DNA from: Halorhodospira abdelmalekii
GTDB lineage: Bacteria; Pseudomonadota; Gammaproteobacteria; Nitrococcales; Halorhodospiraceae
Assembly: GCF_016583625.1 (NCBI RefSeq)
Contig: NZ_NRRN01000015.1
Location: 1 to 60,651, forward strand
Direction: 5' to 3'
DNA: 60,651 nt
The notes under the pieces were generated by a model. That model was not told where the DNA came from. It made no database searches and was given only the letters and a program-made list of their open reading frames with translations. The position numbers and the translations under genes were made by a program. Shown here piece after piece: positions 30,318-42,079 of the stretch. Position 1 is the stretch's first letter. Every line of letters starts with the position of its first letter.

Positions 30318-31568
30318 ATGGCTACTTCCGACAAGGCGCAAGGATTTCGTGACAGTTTTACCGCCGCCTATCTGATCTCAAGGTTATGGCGCTACGCGAT
30401 CCCCCTCTTCGTGGTAACCCTGGTTGCCGCTGTGGTGGCCTATGTCTGGCCGTCGTTCGGGTCCCTGGCAGTCTTAGTCGTTGCAGCGGCGTGGGGGGCT
30501 GTCGGCGTGGTCGCCGAGCATCAGTCGGGCCGCGAGCAGGCGGAGCAAACGGCTACCGAGCTTGAGGAGGCACTGCGCGATCTGCTGCACGATATCGACG
30601 ATAGTCTGAACGCCGAGTTTCGTACCGTCTCGGGAGATCTTGAGCAGATTCATGGTCTGGTGCGCGATGCGGTGCAGTCGCTGCACAGTAGTTTTAACGG
30701 CATGGATCAGGCAACTGATGAGCAGGAGCGCTTAGCGCGGACGGTGATTCAGCGGACTGGCGGTGATACTGCAATGGAAGATTTCGGCATCGCCGAATTT
30801 GTCGTTGAGACTGAGGAGTTTTTGAACGGTTACGTCGATATGATCGTCGATATGAGTCGACGGAGCGTCAAGACCGTTGAGCGGATTGATGACATTGTTA
30901 CTGAAATGCGCCATATCGACAGCTTACTGGCCGATCTGAAGGGGATTGCCGACCAGACGGATTTGTTGGCCCTCAACGCCAGCATTGAGGCGGCGCACGC
31001 CGGTGAGTCGGGACGTGGGTTTGCCGTCGTTGCCGATGAGGTGCGCAAGCTCTCGGAGAAGGCGAACCACTTCAATCAGCAGATTGCCGACGAGGTCGAT
31101 GAGATCAGCGGCATGGTTACGGTGACGCGGCGCGAGGTCGGCGAGATGGCCTCGACCGACATGAATGCTACGCTGTCGACCAAAGAGCAGATCTCGCAGA
31201 TGATGGAGAAGCTCAAAAGCTTGGACCGCGAGGTCGAGCAGCAGGTCTTGCGCATCTCGGGTGTCAGTCGGCAGATCGATCAGCACGTCGCCGATGCTGT
31301 GCGGGCGCTGCAGTTCGAGGATATCGTCACCCAACTGGTTGAGAGCTCGCGCGTCGGTGTCAGCGGGCTGAACAGCTACCTGGAGGGGGTGCGCGGCGTC
31401 CTGCAGGCGATCGCGCAAGAGAACGTCCACGGCAGCGAGTACGCCGCCCGCTTGCGTGAGGCGCGTGAGCGTTTGGCACAGCAGCGTGAGGCCCGGCAAG
31501 CGGAGCGGGCGCAGCAGCGCAAGGTCGAGCAGGCATCGATGGATCAGGGGGACATCGAGCTATTTTGA
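30318..31568 (+). CDS. Membrane MCP-like protein with CheZ-like motif
   Basis: A 416-residue protein with two adjacent membrane helices (about 26-43 and 47-66), no periplasmic domain and no HAMP. A helical region follows, with a receptor tip at about 210-250 reading [21 protein letters not shown]. Beyond the hairpin, residues 330-339 read [10 protein letters not shown]. Asp335 and Gln339 have the spacing of the CheZ catalytic pair (D-x-x-x-Q in FQDLTGQ). The protein ends GDIELF, an acidic-hydrophobic-aromatic tail like the CheY-binding tail of CheZ. No cheZ, cheC or cheX gene is in the locus, so I infer a possible receptor-linked CheY phosphatase. Receptor family membership is certain; the phosphatase role is not. 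Confidence 0.85.
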   Translation: MATSDKAQGFRDSFTAAYLISRLWRYAIPLFVVTLVAAVVAYVWPSFGSLAVLVVAAAWGAVGVVAEHQSGREQAEQTATELEEALRDLLHDIDDSLNAEFRTVSGDLEQIHGLVRDAVQSLHSSFNGMDQATDEQERLARTVIQRTGGDTAMEDFGIAEFVVETEEFLNGYVDMIVDMSRRSVKTVERIDDIVTEMRHIDSLLADLKGIADQTDLLALNASIEAAHAGESGRGFAVVADEVRKLSEKANHFNQQIADEVDEISGMVTVTRREVGEMASTDMNATLSTKEQISQMMEKLKSLDREVEQQVLRISGVSRQIDQHVADAVRALQFEDIVTQLVESSRVGVSGLNSYLEGVRGVLQAIAQENVHGSEYAARLREARERLAQQREARQAERAQQRKVEQASMDQGDIELF

Positions 31569-31571
31569 GCG

Positions 31572-31617
31572 GGGCAGGCGGGTTTTTTTGGTATGATTCG
31601 CCCGTCTGCCCTGTTTT
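31572..31617 (+). terminator. Rho-independent-like terminator after the che genes
   Basis: Stem GGGCAGGCGGG (31572-31582) with CCCGTCTGCCC (31601-31611), one G-T mismatch, 18 nt loop, followed by TGTTTTGAATTTT. It begins 4 bp after the MCP-like stop and separates the che genes from the STAS/PP2C pair. Confidence 0.6.
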
Positions 31618-31663
31618 GAATTTTACATTCAGGCAATTGGCTACCTGTGTAAGGAGTAAGACT

Positions 31664-31969
31664 ATGAGTATACATACGACGGCCGAGGACGGCGGTAAGA
31701 CCCTGGTGGTCAACGTGCGTGGCTACTTTGACTTCAGTCTCCATAAGGATTTTCGCCAAGCCTACAAGGGAGCGGAGGGGATTCGTCGCTTTGTGGTCGA
31801 TTTGCGCGAGACCGAGTACATGGACAGCTCGGCGCTCGGGATGCTGTTGCTGTTGCGTGAGCATGCGACCGATCAAGGTGGCGAGGTCGTGCTGCGTAAC
31901 AGCTCGCGCGAGGTGCGTAAGATCCTTGAGATCGCCAACTTCCAGCGCCTCTTTCGGATCGAGGAGTGA
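31664..31969 (+). CDS. STAS-domain anti-sigma factor antagonist
   Basis: Single STAS domain of 101 residues, SpoIIAA/HsbA type. The phospho-loop TEYMDSSALGMLLLLRE gives Ser55 as the predicted site. An AAGGAG at 31651-31656 sets the start at ATG 31664. The REC-PP2C-HATPase gene 97 bp downstream encodes both a candidate phosphatase and a candidate kinase for this site. The pair therefore forms a self-contained partner-switching module. Its final target (sigma factor, anti-sigma factor or diguanylate cyclase) is not in the window. Confidence 0.9.
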   Translation: MSIHTTAEDGGKTLVVNVRGYFDFSLHKDFRQAYKGAEGIRRFVVDLRETEYMDSSALGMLLLLREHATDQGGEVVLRNSSREVRKILEIANFQRLFRIEE

Positions 31970-32066
31970 GCATCAGCAGTACCGAGTGCTGGTGTCGTGG
32001 CGCGGCATAGTTGGCTAGGAGCGTGCGTAGGTCGTGCGATTGAGGGTGTGAGAGGGGGCAGTTTGC

Positions 32067-33782
32067 GTGGATGACGGGCAGGACGCTGCGGAGACGTCGA
32101 CTTTTTTAGTCGTCGATGATGAACCAGTGAACGCGATGTTGCTAGAGACGGTGCTCTCTGCCCGCGGCTTTCGCGTCGTCACGGCAGCGGACGGCGAGGA
32201 AGCCGTCGCCCGCTTCCAAGAGCACGCCGTCGACATGGTGCTAATGGACATCATGATGCCGGGCGTCGACGGCTACGAGGCGACCCGGCGGATCAAGGCG
32301 CTCGATCGCGGCGGTTTTGTCCCGGTGCTCTTTGTTACGGCGTTGACCGATGAGCAGCGTTTGGCGCAGTGCATTGAGGCCGGTGGTGACGATTTCGTCA
32401 CGAAGCCGATCAGCCGCGTGCAGCTCAACGCCAAGATCGATGCCTGGTTGCGCACGCGTGAGCTCTACCGCACCGTGGTTGCGCAGCGGGACAGGCTGCG
32501 CAGCCATCAGCTGCGCCTTGAGCATGAGCAGGAGACGGCCGAGCGGATCGTTGCCCGGGCGACGGCCTCGAATGCACTGGAGACCCCGGGGCTGCGTTAT
32601 TTCTATCAGCCGGCGGCCATCTTGAGCGGCGATATCCTGCTTGCGGGACGGCGCCCGAATGGCAATCTGCTGCTCTTGGTTGGTGATTTTACTGGTCACG
32701 GCATCGGGGCTGCGGTCGGCGTGCCGGGGCTCGCTGCTGTCTACTACGACTTGGTATCCCGTGGTGCCCATCCGGCCGAGATGCTCGATGCGATCAACGA
32801 AAAGCTCTTTCGCAGTTTGCCGTCGGATATGTTTTTGACGGCGGCACTGATCGAGGTTGATGGTCGGGGGCGGCGTCTCGGCGTGTGGAATGCCGGCATG
32901 CCTCCGGTGTGGTTGGTGCAGGGCGAGGAGATTCGGCACCGCTTCGTCTCTAGTGACTTGCCCCTCGGTGTTGAGCGCAATACCGCACCCGGCCGTCGCC
33001 GGCTGACTTACGTCGATGTACCGGATGATTGTTTCCTCTACGCCTGCTCCGATGGCATCGTCGAGGTGGCCGGAGAGGGCGGTGCGCTCTACGGCGATGA
33101 GCGCGTTGAAGCGGTACTGAGGGCGGCTTGCCAAGGCGCAGGCTTCGACGACTTGCTGCGGCAGGTCGAGGCGTTTCGCGCGGCCGCGCAGGCGAGCGAC
33201 GATGCAACCCTGGTCGAGATCGATCTCGATCAGGCCTTTGCCAATGACGGCGGTGGGTATGGGGCGGCAGAGGCGGTGCATTGGCGGACCGAATTGGTTC
33301 TTGACGCCTGTACCTTGGTCCACGTCAATCCGGTGCCACCGATTATGAACTTGCTCTCCGATCTTGGGGCGATGGAAGAGGATCGCCAAAGCCTCTATGT
33401 GGTGATCGCTGAGCTATTCACTAATGCCCTAGAGCACGGGGTGCTCGGTCTGGAGTCGAAGATCAAGCGCAGTGAAGAGGGGTTTGAAAAGTACTACGAG
33501 CGTCGCCGGGAGGCGTTGGCGCAGCTGACCGAAGGCGAGGTGCGGCTGCGGGTGCACTACGATCCGCGTCCCGATTCACGGGGGGTGGTGATCGAGGTCG
33601 AAGATTCTGGGCCGGGCTTCGAGTATCAACGCATTCTGGAGGCCGCTAAGCACGGTGATGTTGCTGGGGCACTGGCGGCCGGACGCGGGATCATGTTGGT
33701 GCGGTCGTTGTGCGAGGAGATTGAGTATTTTCCGCCGGGCAATCGCGTTCGCGTGCGCTACTCGGGTACGCTGGCGGGTTGA
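32067..33782 (+). CDS. REC-PP2C-HATPase regulator (HsbR/CrsR type)
   Basis: A 571-residue three-domain regulator. The receiver has the pocket Asp17-Asp18 and Asp61 in VLMDIMMPGVDG. A SpoIIE-type PP2C phosphatase has metal-binding segments LSGDILL, LVGDFTGHG, ACSDGIVE and SDDATLVEID. A C-terminal RsbW-like ATPase/kinase domain has ELFTNALEHGVLGL, EVEDSGPGF and GRGIMLV. This order matches HsbR of Pseudomonas and CrsR of Shewanella, which set the phosphorylation state of a STAS protein. Here that partner is encoded just upstream. Input may come from CheA or the Hpt protein. GTG start. Confidence 0.92.
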   Translation: MDDGQDAAETSTFLVVDDEPVNAMLLETVLSARGFRVVTAADGEEAVARFQEHAVDMVLMDIMMPGVDGYEATRRIKALDRGGFVPVLFVTALTDEQRLAQCIEAGGDDFVTKPISRVQLNAKIDAWLRTRELYRTVVAQRDRLRSHQLRLEHEQETAERIVARATASNALETPGLRYFYQPAAILSGDILLAGRRPNGNLLLLVGDFTGHGIGAAVGVPGLAAVYYDLVSRGAHPAEMLDAINEKLFRSLPSDMFLTAALIEVDGRGRRLGVWNAGMPPVWLVQGEEIRHRFVSSDLPLGVERNTAPGRRRLTYVDVPDDCFLYACSDGIVEVAGEGGALYGDERVEAVLRAACQGAGFDDLLRQVEAFRAAAQASDDATLVEIDLDQAFANDGGGYGAAEAVHWRTELVLDACTLVHVNPVPPIMNLLSDLGAMEEDRQSLYVVIAELFTNALEHGVLGLESKIKRSEEGFEKYYERRREALAQLTEGEVRLRVHYDPRPDSRGVVIEVEDSGPGFEYQRILEAAKHGDVAGALAAGRGIMLVRSLCEEIEYFPPGNRVRVRYSGTLAG

Positions 33783-33866
33783 AACGGTTGCTGTTGTGCC
33801 CCTGACTGCGGTCCACCGCAGCGCTCTCTGCTCTGCGTTCCGCTACGGTTACAGGGGGCTGTAGTG

Positions 33867-34562
33867 ATGGACGATGCGGCGGCTGAGGGCTATCGCCTTC
33901 GCCGGCAGCGGGCTTGGCGCCTGGTCTTGGTGGCGCTGTTGCTGCTTGCCGGAGGTGCGATCTCCCTGTGGGGGCCGTGGGAGATCGCAGACGTTGTTGC
34001 CCTCGGGCGAGCGATGGCCGAGCATCCGTGGCTGTTGGTCGTCATCGTGCTGGTACAGGCGACGCTGTTCGCTTTGGCGTTGCCTGGGAGTCTCGCGTTT
34101 TGGGTGGTGGCGCCCTTCTACCCGCCGTGGTGGAGTACGCTGGCGTTGACCCTCGGTAGCACCCTGGGTGCACTCGGCGCCTACGGCCTGTCACGGCTCT
34201 TGGGAGGCGGTGTCGTCTCAATCGAGGGCCGTTGGGTGCGTCTGCTAGGGCGCCACAGCGATCTGCTGAGTCAGTGTGCGTTACGAGCGTTGCCCGGATT
34301 TCCGCATGCACCGATCAATTATGCCGCCGGTCTGCTGCGTCTGCCGCTGCTCCCCTTTGCGTTGGCTGCACTGGTCGGTTTAGGGCTGAAAAGCGGGATC
34401 TACAGCTTTGCGATTTACGAGGCCGTTGAGGCCGCCGAGGCGGGTCAGGTCGATCGCGGCGCCGTCGTGGTCCTCTTCCTGCTCTTTCTCCTCTTTGCCG
34501 CCGGTGCGCTGCTGCGTTACTGGCTGCGCGGCGCCGCTGGCGGCAATGATCGGGAGTCGTGA
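33867..34562 (+). CDS. TVP38/TMEM64 (DedA-like) membrane protein
   Basis: Integral membrane protein of 231 residues with about five to six hydrophobic segments. The central ALALPGSLAFWVVAPFYP, TLGSTLGALGAYGLSRLLG and ALRALPGFPHAPINYAAGLL segments are typical of the TVP38/TMEM64 family. Relatives are implicated in lipid scrambling or membrane homeostasis; no specific role can be assigned here. ATG 33867 with an AGGGGG upstream is preferred over the GTG one codon earlier. Confidence 0.82.
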   Translation: MDDAAAEGYRLRRQRAWRLVLVALLLLAGGAISLWGPWEIADVVALGRAMAEHPWLLVVIVLVQATLFALALPGSLAFWVVAPFYPPWWSTLALTLGSTLGALGAYGLSRLLGGGVVSIEGRWVRLLGRHSDLLSQCALRALPGFPHAPINYAAGLLRLPLLPFALAALVGLGLKSGIYSFAIYEAVEAAEAGQVDRGAVVVLFLLFLLFAAGALLRYWLRGAAGGNDRES

Positions 34563-34589
34563 ACGGTGAGAGCCGGAGAGGGGCAAGGG

Positions 34590-34618
34590 TTGTATTGAGA
34601 ACAATTATTGTTTAAATT
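34590..34618 (+). promoter_or_regulatory. Putative superoxide dismutase promoter with internal palindrome
   Basis: TTGTAT (34590-34595), 17 bp spacer, TAAATT (34613-34618) in an AT-rich patch unlike its surroundings. The spacer ends with the perfect palindrome AACAATTATTGTT (34600-34612), placed where a bound repressor would block RNA polymerase. The cognate regulator is not identifiable by eye. Confidence 0.5.
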
Positions 34619-34753
34619 CTTTATAAAGTGCAGCCAGGTCCTAGCCCAGCGTACCTTCGGCGCGTATCGTGTGCACTGACGGCAGGTGCGCGGTTGCCGA
34701 TCTGGCCGCGAGCGCCTTGAGACGACAACCCTGAATCGAAGGGGGAGAGTACA

Positions 34754-35359
34754 ATGCCCTACCAACTACCCGATCTGCCTTACGACTACGGTGAACTGGA
34801 GCGCTCTATCGATGCACAGACGATGGAACTCCATCACAGCAAACACCACAACACTTACGTCACCAAGCTCAACGATGCGATTGGTGGAACGGAGCACGAA
34901 GAGACGCCGCTTGAACAGCTCTTTCCGAAGATCTCGCAACTGCCGGTTGCCCTGCGCAACAACGGTGGTGGTCACTGGAACCACGCCCTCTTTTGGCAGG
35001 TGATGTCCCCCGATGGCGGCGGCAAGCCGGAAGGCACCCTAGCGGAGGCGATCGATCAAGCCTTCGGCTCTTTTGAGCAGCTGCGCGAGCAGTTTACCCA
35101 GGCCGCGATTGCGCGCTTTGGTTCGGGCTGGGCGTGGCTGATCAAGACCGAGCGGGGGCTCGAGATCACCGACACACCGAATCAGGACAACCCGCTTATG
35201 GATGTCGCTGCGCGGCGGGGAACGCCACTCCTGACGCTCGACGTTTGGGAGCACGCCTACTATCTGCGTTATCAAAACCGCCGTCCCGACTACATCGAGG
35301 CGTGGTGGGATGTCGTTAATTGGCCGGAGGTGGCGCGTCGCTTTGCGGCAGCGGAGTAG
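34754..35359 (+). CDS. Superoxide dismutase, Mn-type residues
   Basis: Converts superoxide to peroxide and oxygen. The 201-residue protein has metal ligands His27, His77, Asp163 and His167. The active-site Gln is at 144 (TPNQDNPLM), and the segment before His77 reads NNGGGHWNH. Mn enzymes have this arrangement, whereas Fe enzymes carry the Gln in an NNAAQ-type segment instead. No signal peptide. Manganese or cambialistic use is inferred. It fits the Mn/Fe importer found elsewhere in the window. Confidence 0.95.
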   Translation: MPYQLPDLPYDYGELERSIDAQTMELHHSKHHNTYVTKLNDAIGGTEHEETPLEQLFPKISQLPVALRNNGGGHWNHALFWQVMSPDGGGKPEGTLAEAIDQAFGSFEQLREQFTQAAIARFGSGWAWLIKTERGLEITDTPNQDNPLMDVAARRGTPLLTLDVWEHAYYLRYQNRRPDYIEAWWDVVNWPEVARRFAAAE

Positions 35360-35459
35360 ATGCCCCGACTCGTAACCGCTGTCGTTATCTGTTCGCGACA
35401 CCGTCGCCGACCTCGACGAACCGGCGGTCAATAGCCGGCTGGCGGGGCCTGGATGCCGG

Positions 35460-35500
35460 CGCCAGCGCCCCTCTGCGCAGAGGTAGAGGGGCCGCTGGCG
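35460..35500. terminator. Long inverted repeat between convergent sod and metH
   Basis: Arms 35460-35474 and 35485-35500 pair over 15 bp with one bulged C and a 10 nt loop. It lies between the sod stop and the metH stop. There is no T-tract on either strand, but position and strength suggest a shared 3'-end structure. Confidence 0.45.
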
Positions 35501-35569
35501 GTGTCGGGGTAGGAGGCGAGCGTGCTGCCCGCCCGCGAACCCGCGACCGATGGTGGCCCGTTAATATCC

Positions 35570-39256
<3,687 letters not shown>

Positions 39257-39696
39257 CGGTTTGCTTACACTCTGTGGCTTACGGATGCGGTGGCGCCGAC
39301 GCTGCGACAATATCGACCGTCATAATGCCAGCGACCGCCGTGCAGCTGATGGGCCCGGGCTTTGGATCGGGAGCGGACAGGGAGGCGGGCGGATGAAGAC
39401 GGGCAGCGCGCAGGGCGCCGAATTTGCTAAATACCGGCGGAATTCTCACACATTCTGCGTAGATACTCAACCTGTGCAGTGTCGGCGCAGCTGCTATGCT
39501 GAGAGTCTTTTGGGCGGGGGGGGCGGCAAAGAGGTGGATCACTCGCGGCGGGAAGGGGCGAGGAGGCCGCATGCGTTGATAGTGCGCTCAGAGGGATATG
39601 CCTAGCGCTTGGATGGCTAAGGCGGGTACCCTTGTGGCTAGGACGGTTACACCGATGCGACTTTTAAACGTTGGCGAGAGAGAGTGCGGGGGCTCA
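39257..39696. other. Divergent intergenic region between metH and the PAS/MCP-tip gene
   Basis: 440 bp containing the upstream regions of two divergent genes. I see no B12-box-like core, no convincing promoter pair and no protein-like frame independent of the downstream gene, whose frame stays open back to about 39598. A run of G (39513-39522) is the only notable composition. Confidence 0.4.
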
Positions 39697-40449
39697 ATGG
39701 TCGAGCGTGCGATCAGCGACACGGTGATGCAAGGGGCAGAGGCCTCGGAAGAGGAGGCCAAGGCGGTGGCGTATGAGAGTATCGCTGCCAAGATGAACGG
39801 CTTTCTCTATCGTTGCCGCAACGATCAACACTACACCATGCAGGTTATGGCGGGGGCGGTCAGTGAACTGACGGGCTATCGAGCCCAGGATCTTATCGCC
39901 AACCGCCGTCAATCCTACATGAAGCTGATTCACGAAGAGGATGCCCCGCAGGTCGAGCGGGCCATTCAGCAGGCGATCCGCCTCGGTGATCGGTGGACGG
40001 TCGACTACCGCATTCGCACTGCGAAGCGTCAGATCCGCTGGGTGAACGAGACCGGCGGGGCTGTGATTGATGGGGGGGGAGAGGTTAGCCATCTTGAAGG
40101 CGTGGTGTTGGATATCGGCGAGCGCCTTGAGGAGGCGCAGCGGCGCAAACGCATGGAGCGTGTCGGCGAGATTGGGCGCGAGATCGGCAAATCCTCAAGA
40201 AACATCCTTAAGACCTTAAAAAAGCTGCGCATTTTGAGTCTTAATGCGAGCGTTGAGGCGGCCCGTATCGGGGAGACTGGGCGCGGCTTCGGGGTGGTCG
40301 CCGACGAGGTCAAAAAACTGGCCGATGAGAGCGGCAAAGCGGCCCAGTCGATCGGCGAGTTGATGGAAGAGCTTGAGACCGAGTTACAGGCCGCCCGCGG
40401 CGATGAGCGCACACACCAGAGCGCAGATGGTGGCGACCGGGCCGCTTAG
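39697..40449 (+). CDS. Short PAS protein with truncated MCP tip
   Basis: A soluble protein of 250 residues: a PAS fold with PAC-like end (about 30-143, including [18 protein letters not shown] and DIGERLEE), then a short helix and a receptor tip [20 protein letters not shown] followed by [13 protein letters not shown]. Only about 75 residues of MCP hairpin are present against the usual 250 or so. The canonical QTN before the tip is replaced by KKLR, and methylation helices and HAMP are absent. It is 63 bp upstream of the KaiC gene. It may bind CheW/CheA or cap a receptor bundle; inference. ATG 39697 follows a GGGGG; ATG 39655 is an alternative. Confidence 0.8.
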   Translation: MVERAISDTVMQGAEASEEEAKAVAYESIAAKMNGFLYRCRNDQHYTMQVMAGAVSELTGYRAQDLIANRRQSYMKLIHEEDAPQVERAIQQAIRLGDRWTVDYRIRTAKRQIRWVNETGGAVIDGGGEVSHLEGVVLDIGERLEEAQRRKRMERVGEIGREIGKSSRNILKTLKKLRILSLNASVEAARIGETGRGFGVVADEVKKLADESGKAAQSIGELMEELETELQAARGDERTHQSADGGDRAA

Positions 40450-40512
40450 CCTTCGCTAACCCGCTAAAAAAGGGGGGGCTAGGCGAGGCCTAGGCAATCT
40501 GAGGAGACCTTT

Positions 40513-42009
40513 ATGAGCGCTGATCGGGCTGCGGCTGCGGTCTCGGTTCCCAAGCTGGCGACAGGGATCGCGGGCTTTGACTCCATCGCTCAGGGAGGGG
40601 TGCCACAAGGGCGGTCGACGCTGATCGCGGGAACCCCAGGGAGCGCGAAGACGGTCTTCGCCGGTCAGTTTCTTGCGGCCGGCATTACAGGGCCCCGGGA
40701 ACCTGGGGTCTTGGTTACCTGTGAGGAGTCGCCCGACGATCTGCGGCGTAATTTCCAAGCTTTTGGTTGGGATATCGCGCGCTGGGAGCAGGAGGGGTAC
40801 TGGACCTTCGTGGATGCCTCGCCCGCTATCGAGCTGGATGCGGTGGAGGCGGGACCGTACGACCTAGGCGGATTGATCGCCCGTGTCAAGGGAGCGGTCG
40901 AGCGCACCGGCGCCAAGCGCCTGGCGATCGACTCCCTCGGGGCTATCTTTTCCCGCTTTCCCGATGTGCGGCAGGTGCGCTGGGATCTCTTTCGTATCGC
41001 CGCGCAGATGAAGCGGCTGAGGGTGACCTCGGTGATGACCGCCGAGCGCGAGTCAGAGTACGGGATGGTGGCTCGCCACGGGGTCGAGGAGTTTGTCGCC
41101 GATAACGTCGTTATCTTGCGGAATATCCTGGAGGCTGAGACGCGCCGCCGCACGGTGGAAATTCTCAAGTTCCGCGGTGCTGGCCACCAGAAAGGTGAGT
41201 ACCCCTTTACAATCCTGCCAGAGGGGGGGGTGGTGGTCATTCCACTCTCCGCCATGGAGCTAACGCAGCGCTCATCGCAAGTGCGGATCACTTCGGGCAA
41301 TGAAAAACTCGATGCGATGTGCGGTGGCGGCATTTACCGCGACTCGATTGTGCTCGTCTCGGGGGCGACCGGGACTGGTAAGACCCTTATGGCGACGGAG
41401 TTTACTTCGGGCGGATTGGTGGCCGGCGAGCGCTGTCTGCTCCTTGCCTTCGAAGAGAGCCGCGATCAGTTGATTCGCAACGCACGTGGCTGGGATGTGG
41501 AGTACGAGCCTGCCGAGCAGCGCGGGGATTTGTTGATCCGCTGTGAATACCCTGAGGCGGCGGGGCTTGAGGACCACCTGGTGCGCATCAAGCAGGCGAT
41601 CGATACGTTTCGGCCTCATCGTGTGGTTCTCGATAGCCTGACCGCGCTGGAGCGGGTCGCGACTGCGCGCGGCTTTCGCGAGTTTGTCATTGGGCTGACT
41701 TCCTTCATCAAGGAGCGCGAGACTGCCGGACTCTTTACCGCCAGTACGCCGTCGCTGATGGGTGGGGCTTCGGTGACCGAGGCGCACATTTCGACGTTGA
41801 CCGACTCCATTATCCTCTTGCGTTACGTCGAAATGGGTGGTGAAGTACAGCGCGGATTGACTGTTCTCAAAATGCGCGGTGCGGCACATGAAAAGAGCAT
41901 TCGGCAGTTCACGATCGATCAGAAGGGGATGCACATTGGTGAGCCCTTTCGGGGGGTAGAAGGCATTCTGGAGGGGCACCCGAACCGGGTGATCGGCCAT
42001 GTCGGATGA
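40513..42009 (+). CDS. kaiC: KaiC-family double-domain ATPase
   Basis: A 498-residue protein with two RecA-like domains. CI has Walker A GTPGSAKT (40-47), the Glu pair 71-72 and Asp140. CII has Walker A GATGTGKT (284-291), the Glu pair 314-315 and Asp374. The autophosphorylation segment reads VTEAHISTLTDSI, keeping Ser427-Thr428 where cyanobacterial KaiC has its phosphorylated Ser-Thr pair. The protein ends shortly after the EGHPNR segment. The A-loop and tail that bind KaiA are therefore missing, which fits a KaiA-independent KaiC. No kaiB is in the window. Neighbours are a PAS/MCP-tip gene and a chemoreceptor gene. GAGGAG before the ATG. Confidence 0.93.
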   Translation: MSADRAAAAVSVPKLATGIAGFDSIAQGGVPQGRSTLIAGTPGSAKTVFAGQFLAAGITGPREPGVLVTCEESPDDLRRNFQAFGWDIARWEQEGYWTFVDASPAIELDAVEAGPYDLGGLIARVKGAVERTGAKRLAIDSLGAIFSRFPDVRQVRWDLFRIAAQMKRLRVTSVMTAERESEYGMVARHGVEEFVADNVVILRNILEAETRRRTVEILKFRGAGHQKGEYPFTILPEGGVVVIPLSAMELTQRSSQVRITSGNEKLDAMCGGGIYRDSIVLVSGATGTGKTLMATEFTSGGLVAGERCLLLAFEESRDQLIRNARGWDVEYEPAEQRGDLLIRCEYPEAAGLEDHLVRIKQAIDTFRPHRVVLDSLTALERVATARGFREFVIGLTSFIKERETAGLFTASTPSLMGGASVTEAHISTLTDSIILLRYVEMGGEVQRGLTVLKMRGAAHEKSIRQFTIDQKGMHIGEPFRGVEGILEGHPNRVIGHVG

Positions 42010-42079
42010 TCGGCTGGTAACGCCGCGGTGATTCGCGCGGACCGGTGAGCGGGTCGGATTGTTAGCTAAGGCGATGATC

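Noticed and set aside
32241-33389. 382-codon antisense frame inside the REC-PP2C-HATPase gene
   Set aside because: Follows from codon bias of the sense gene; no ribosome binding site or family motif. The same applies to long antisense frames at 15208-16335, 36791-37858, 44384-45325 and 46189-47214.
39257-39696. Cobalamin riboswitch before metH
   Set aside because: I looked for a B12-box-like core and a multi-stem leader on the minus strand and saw neither.
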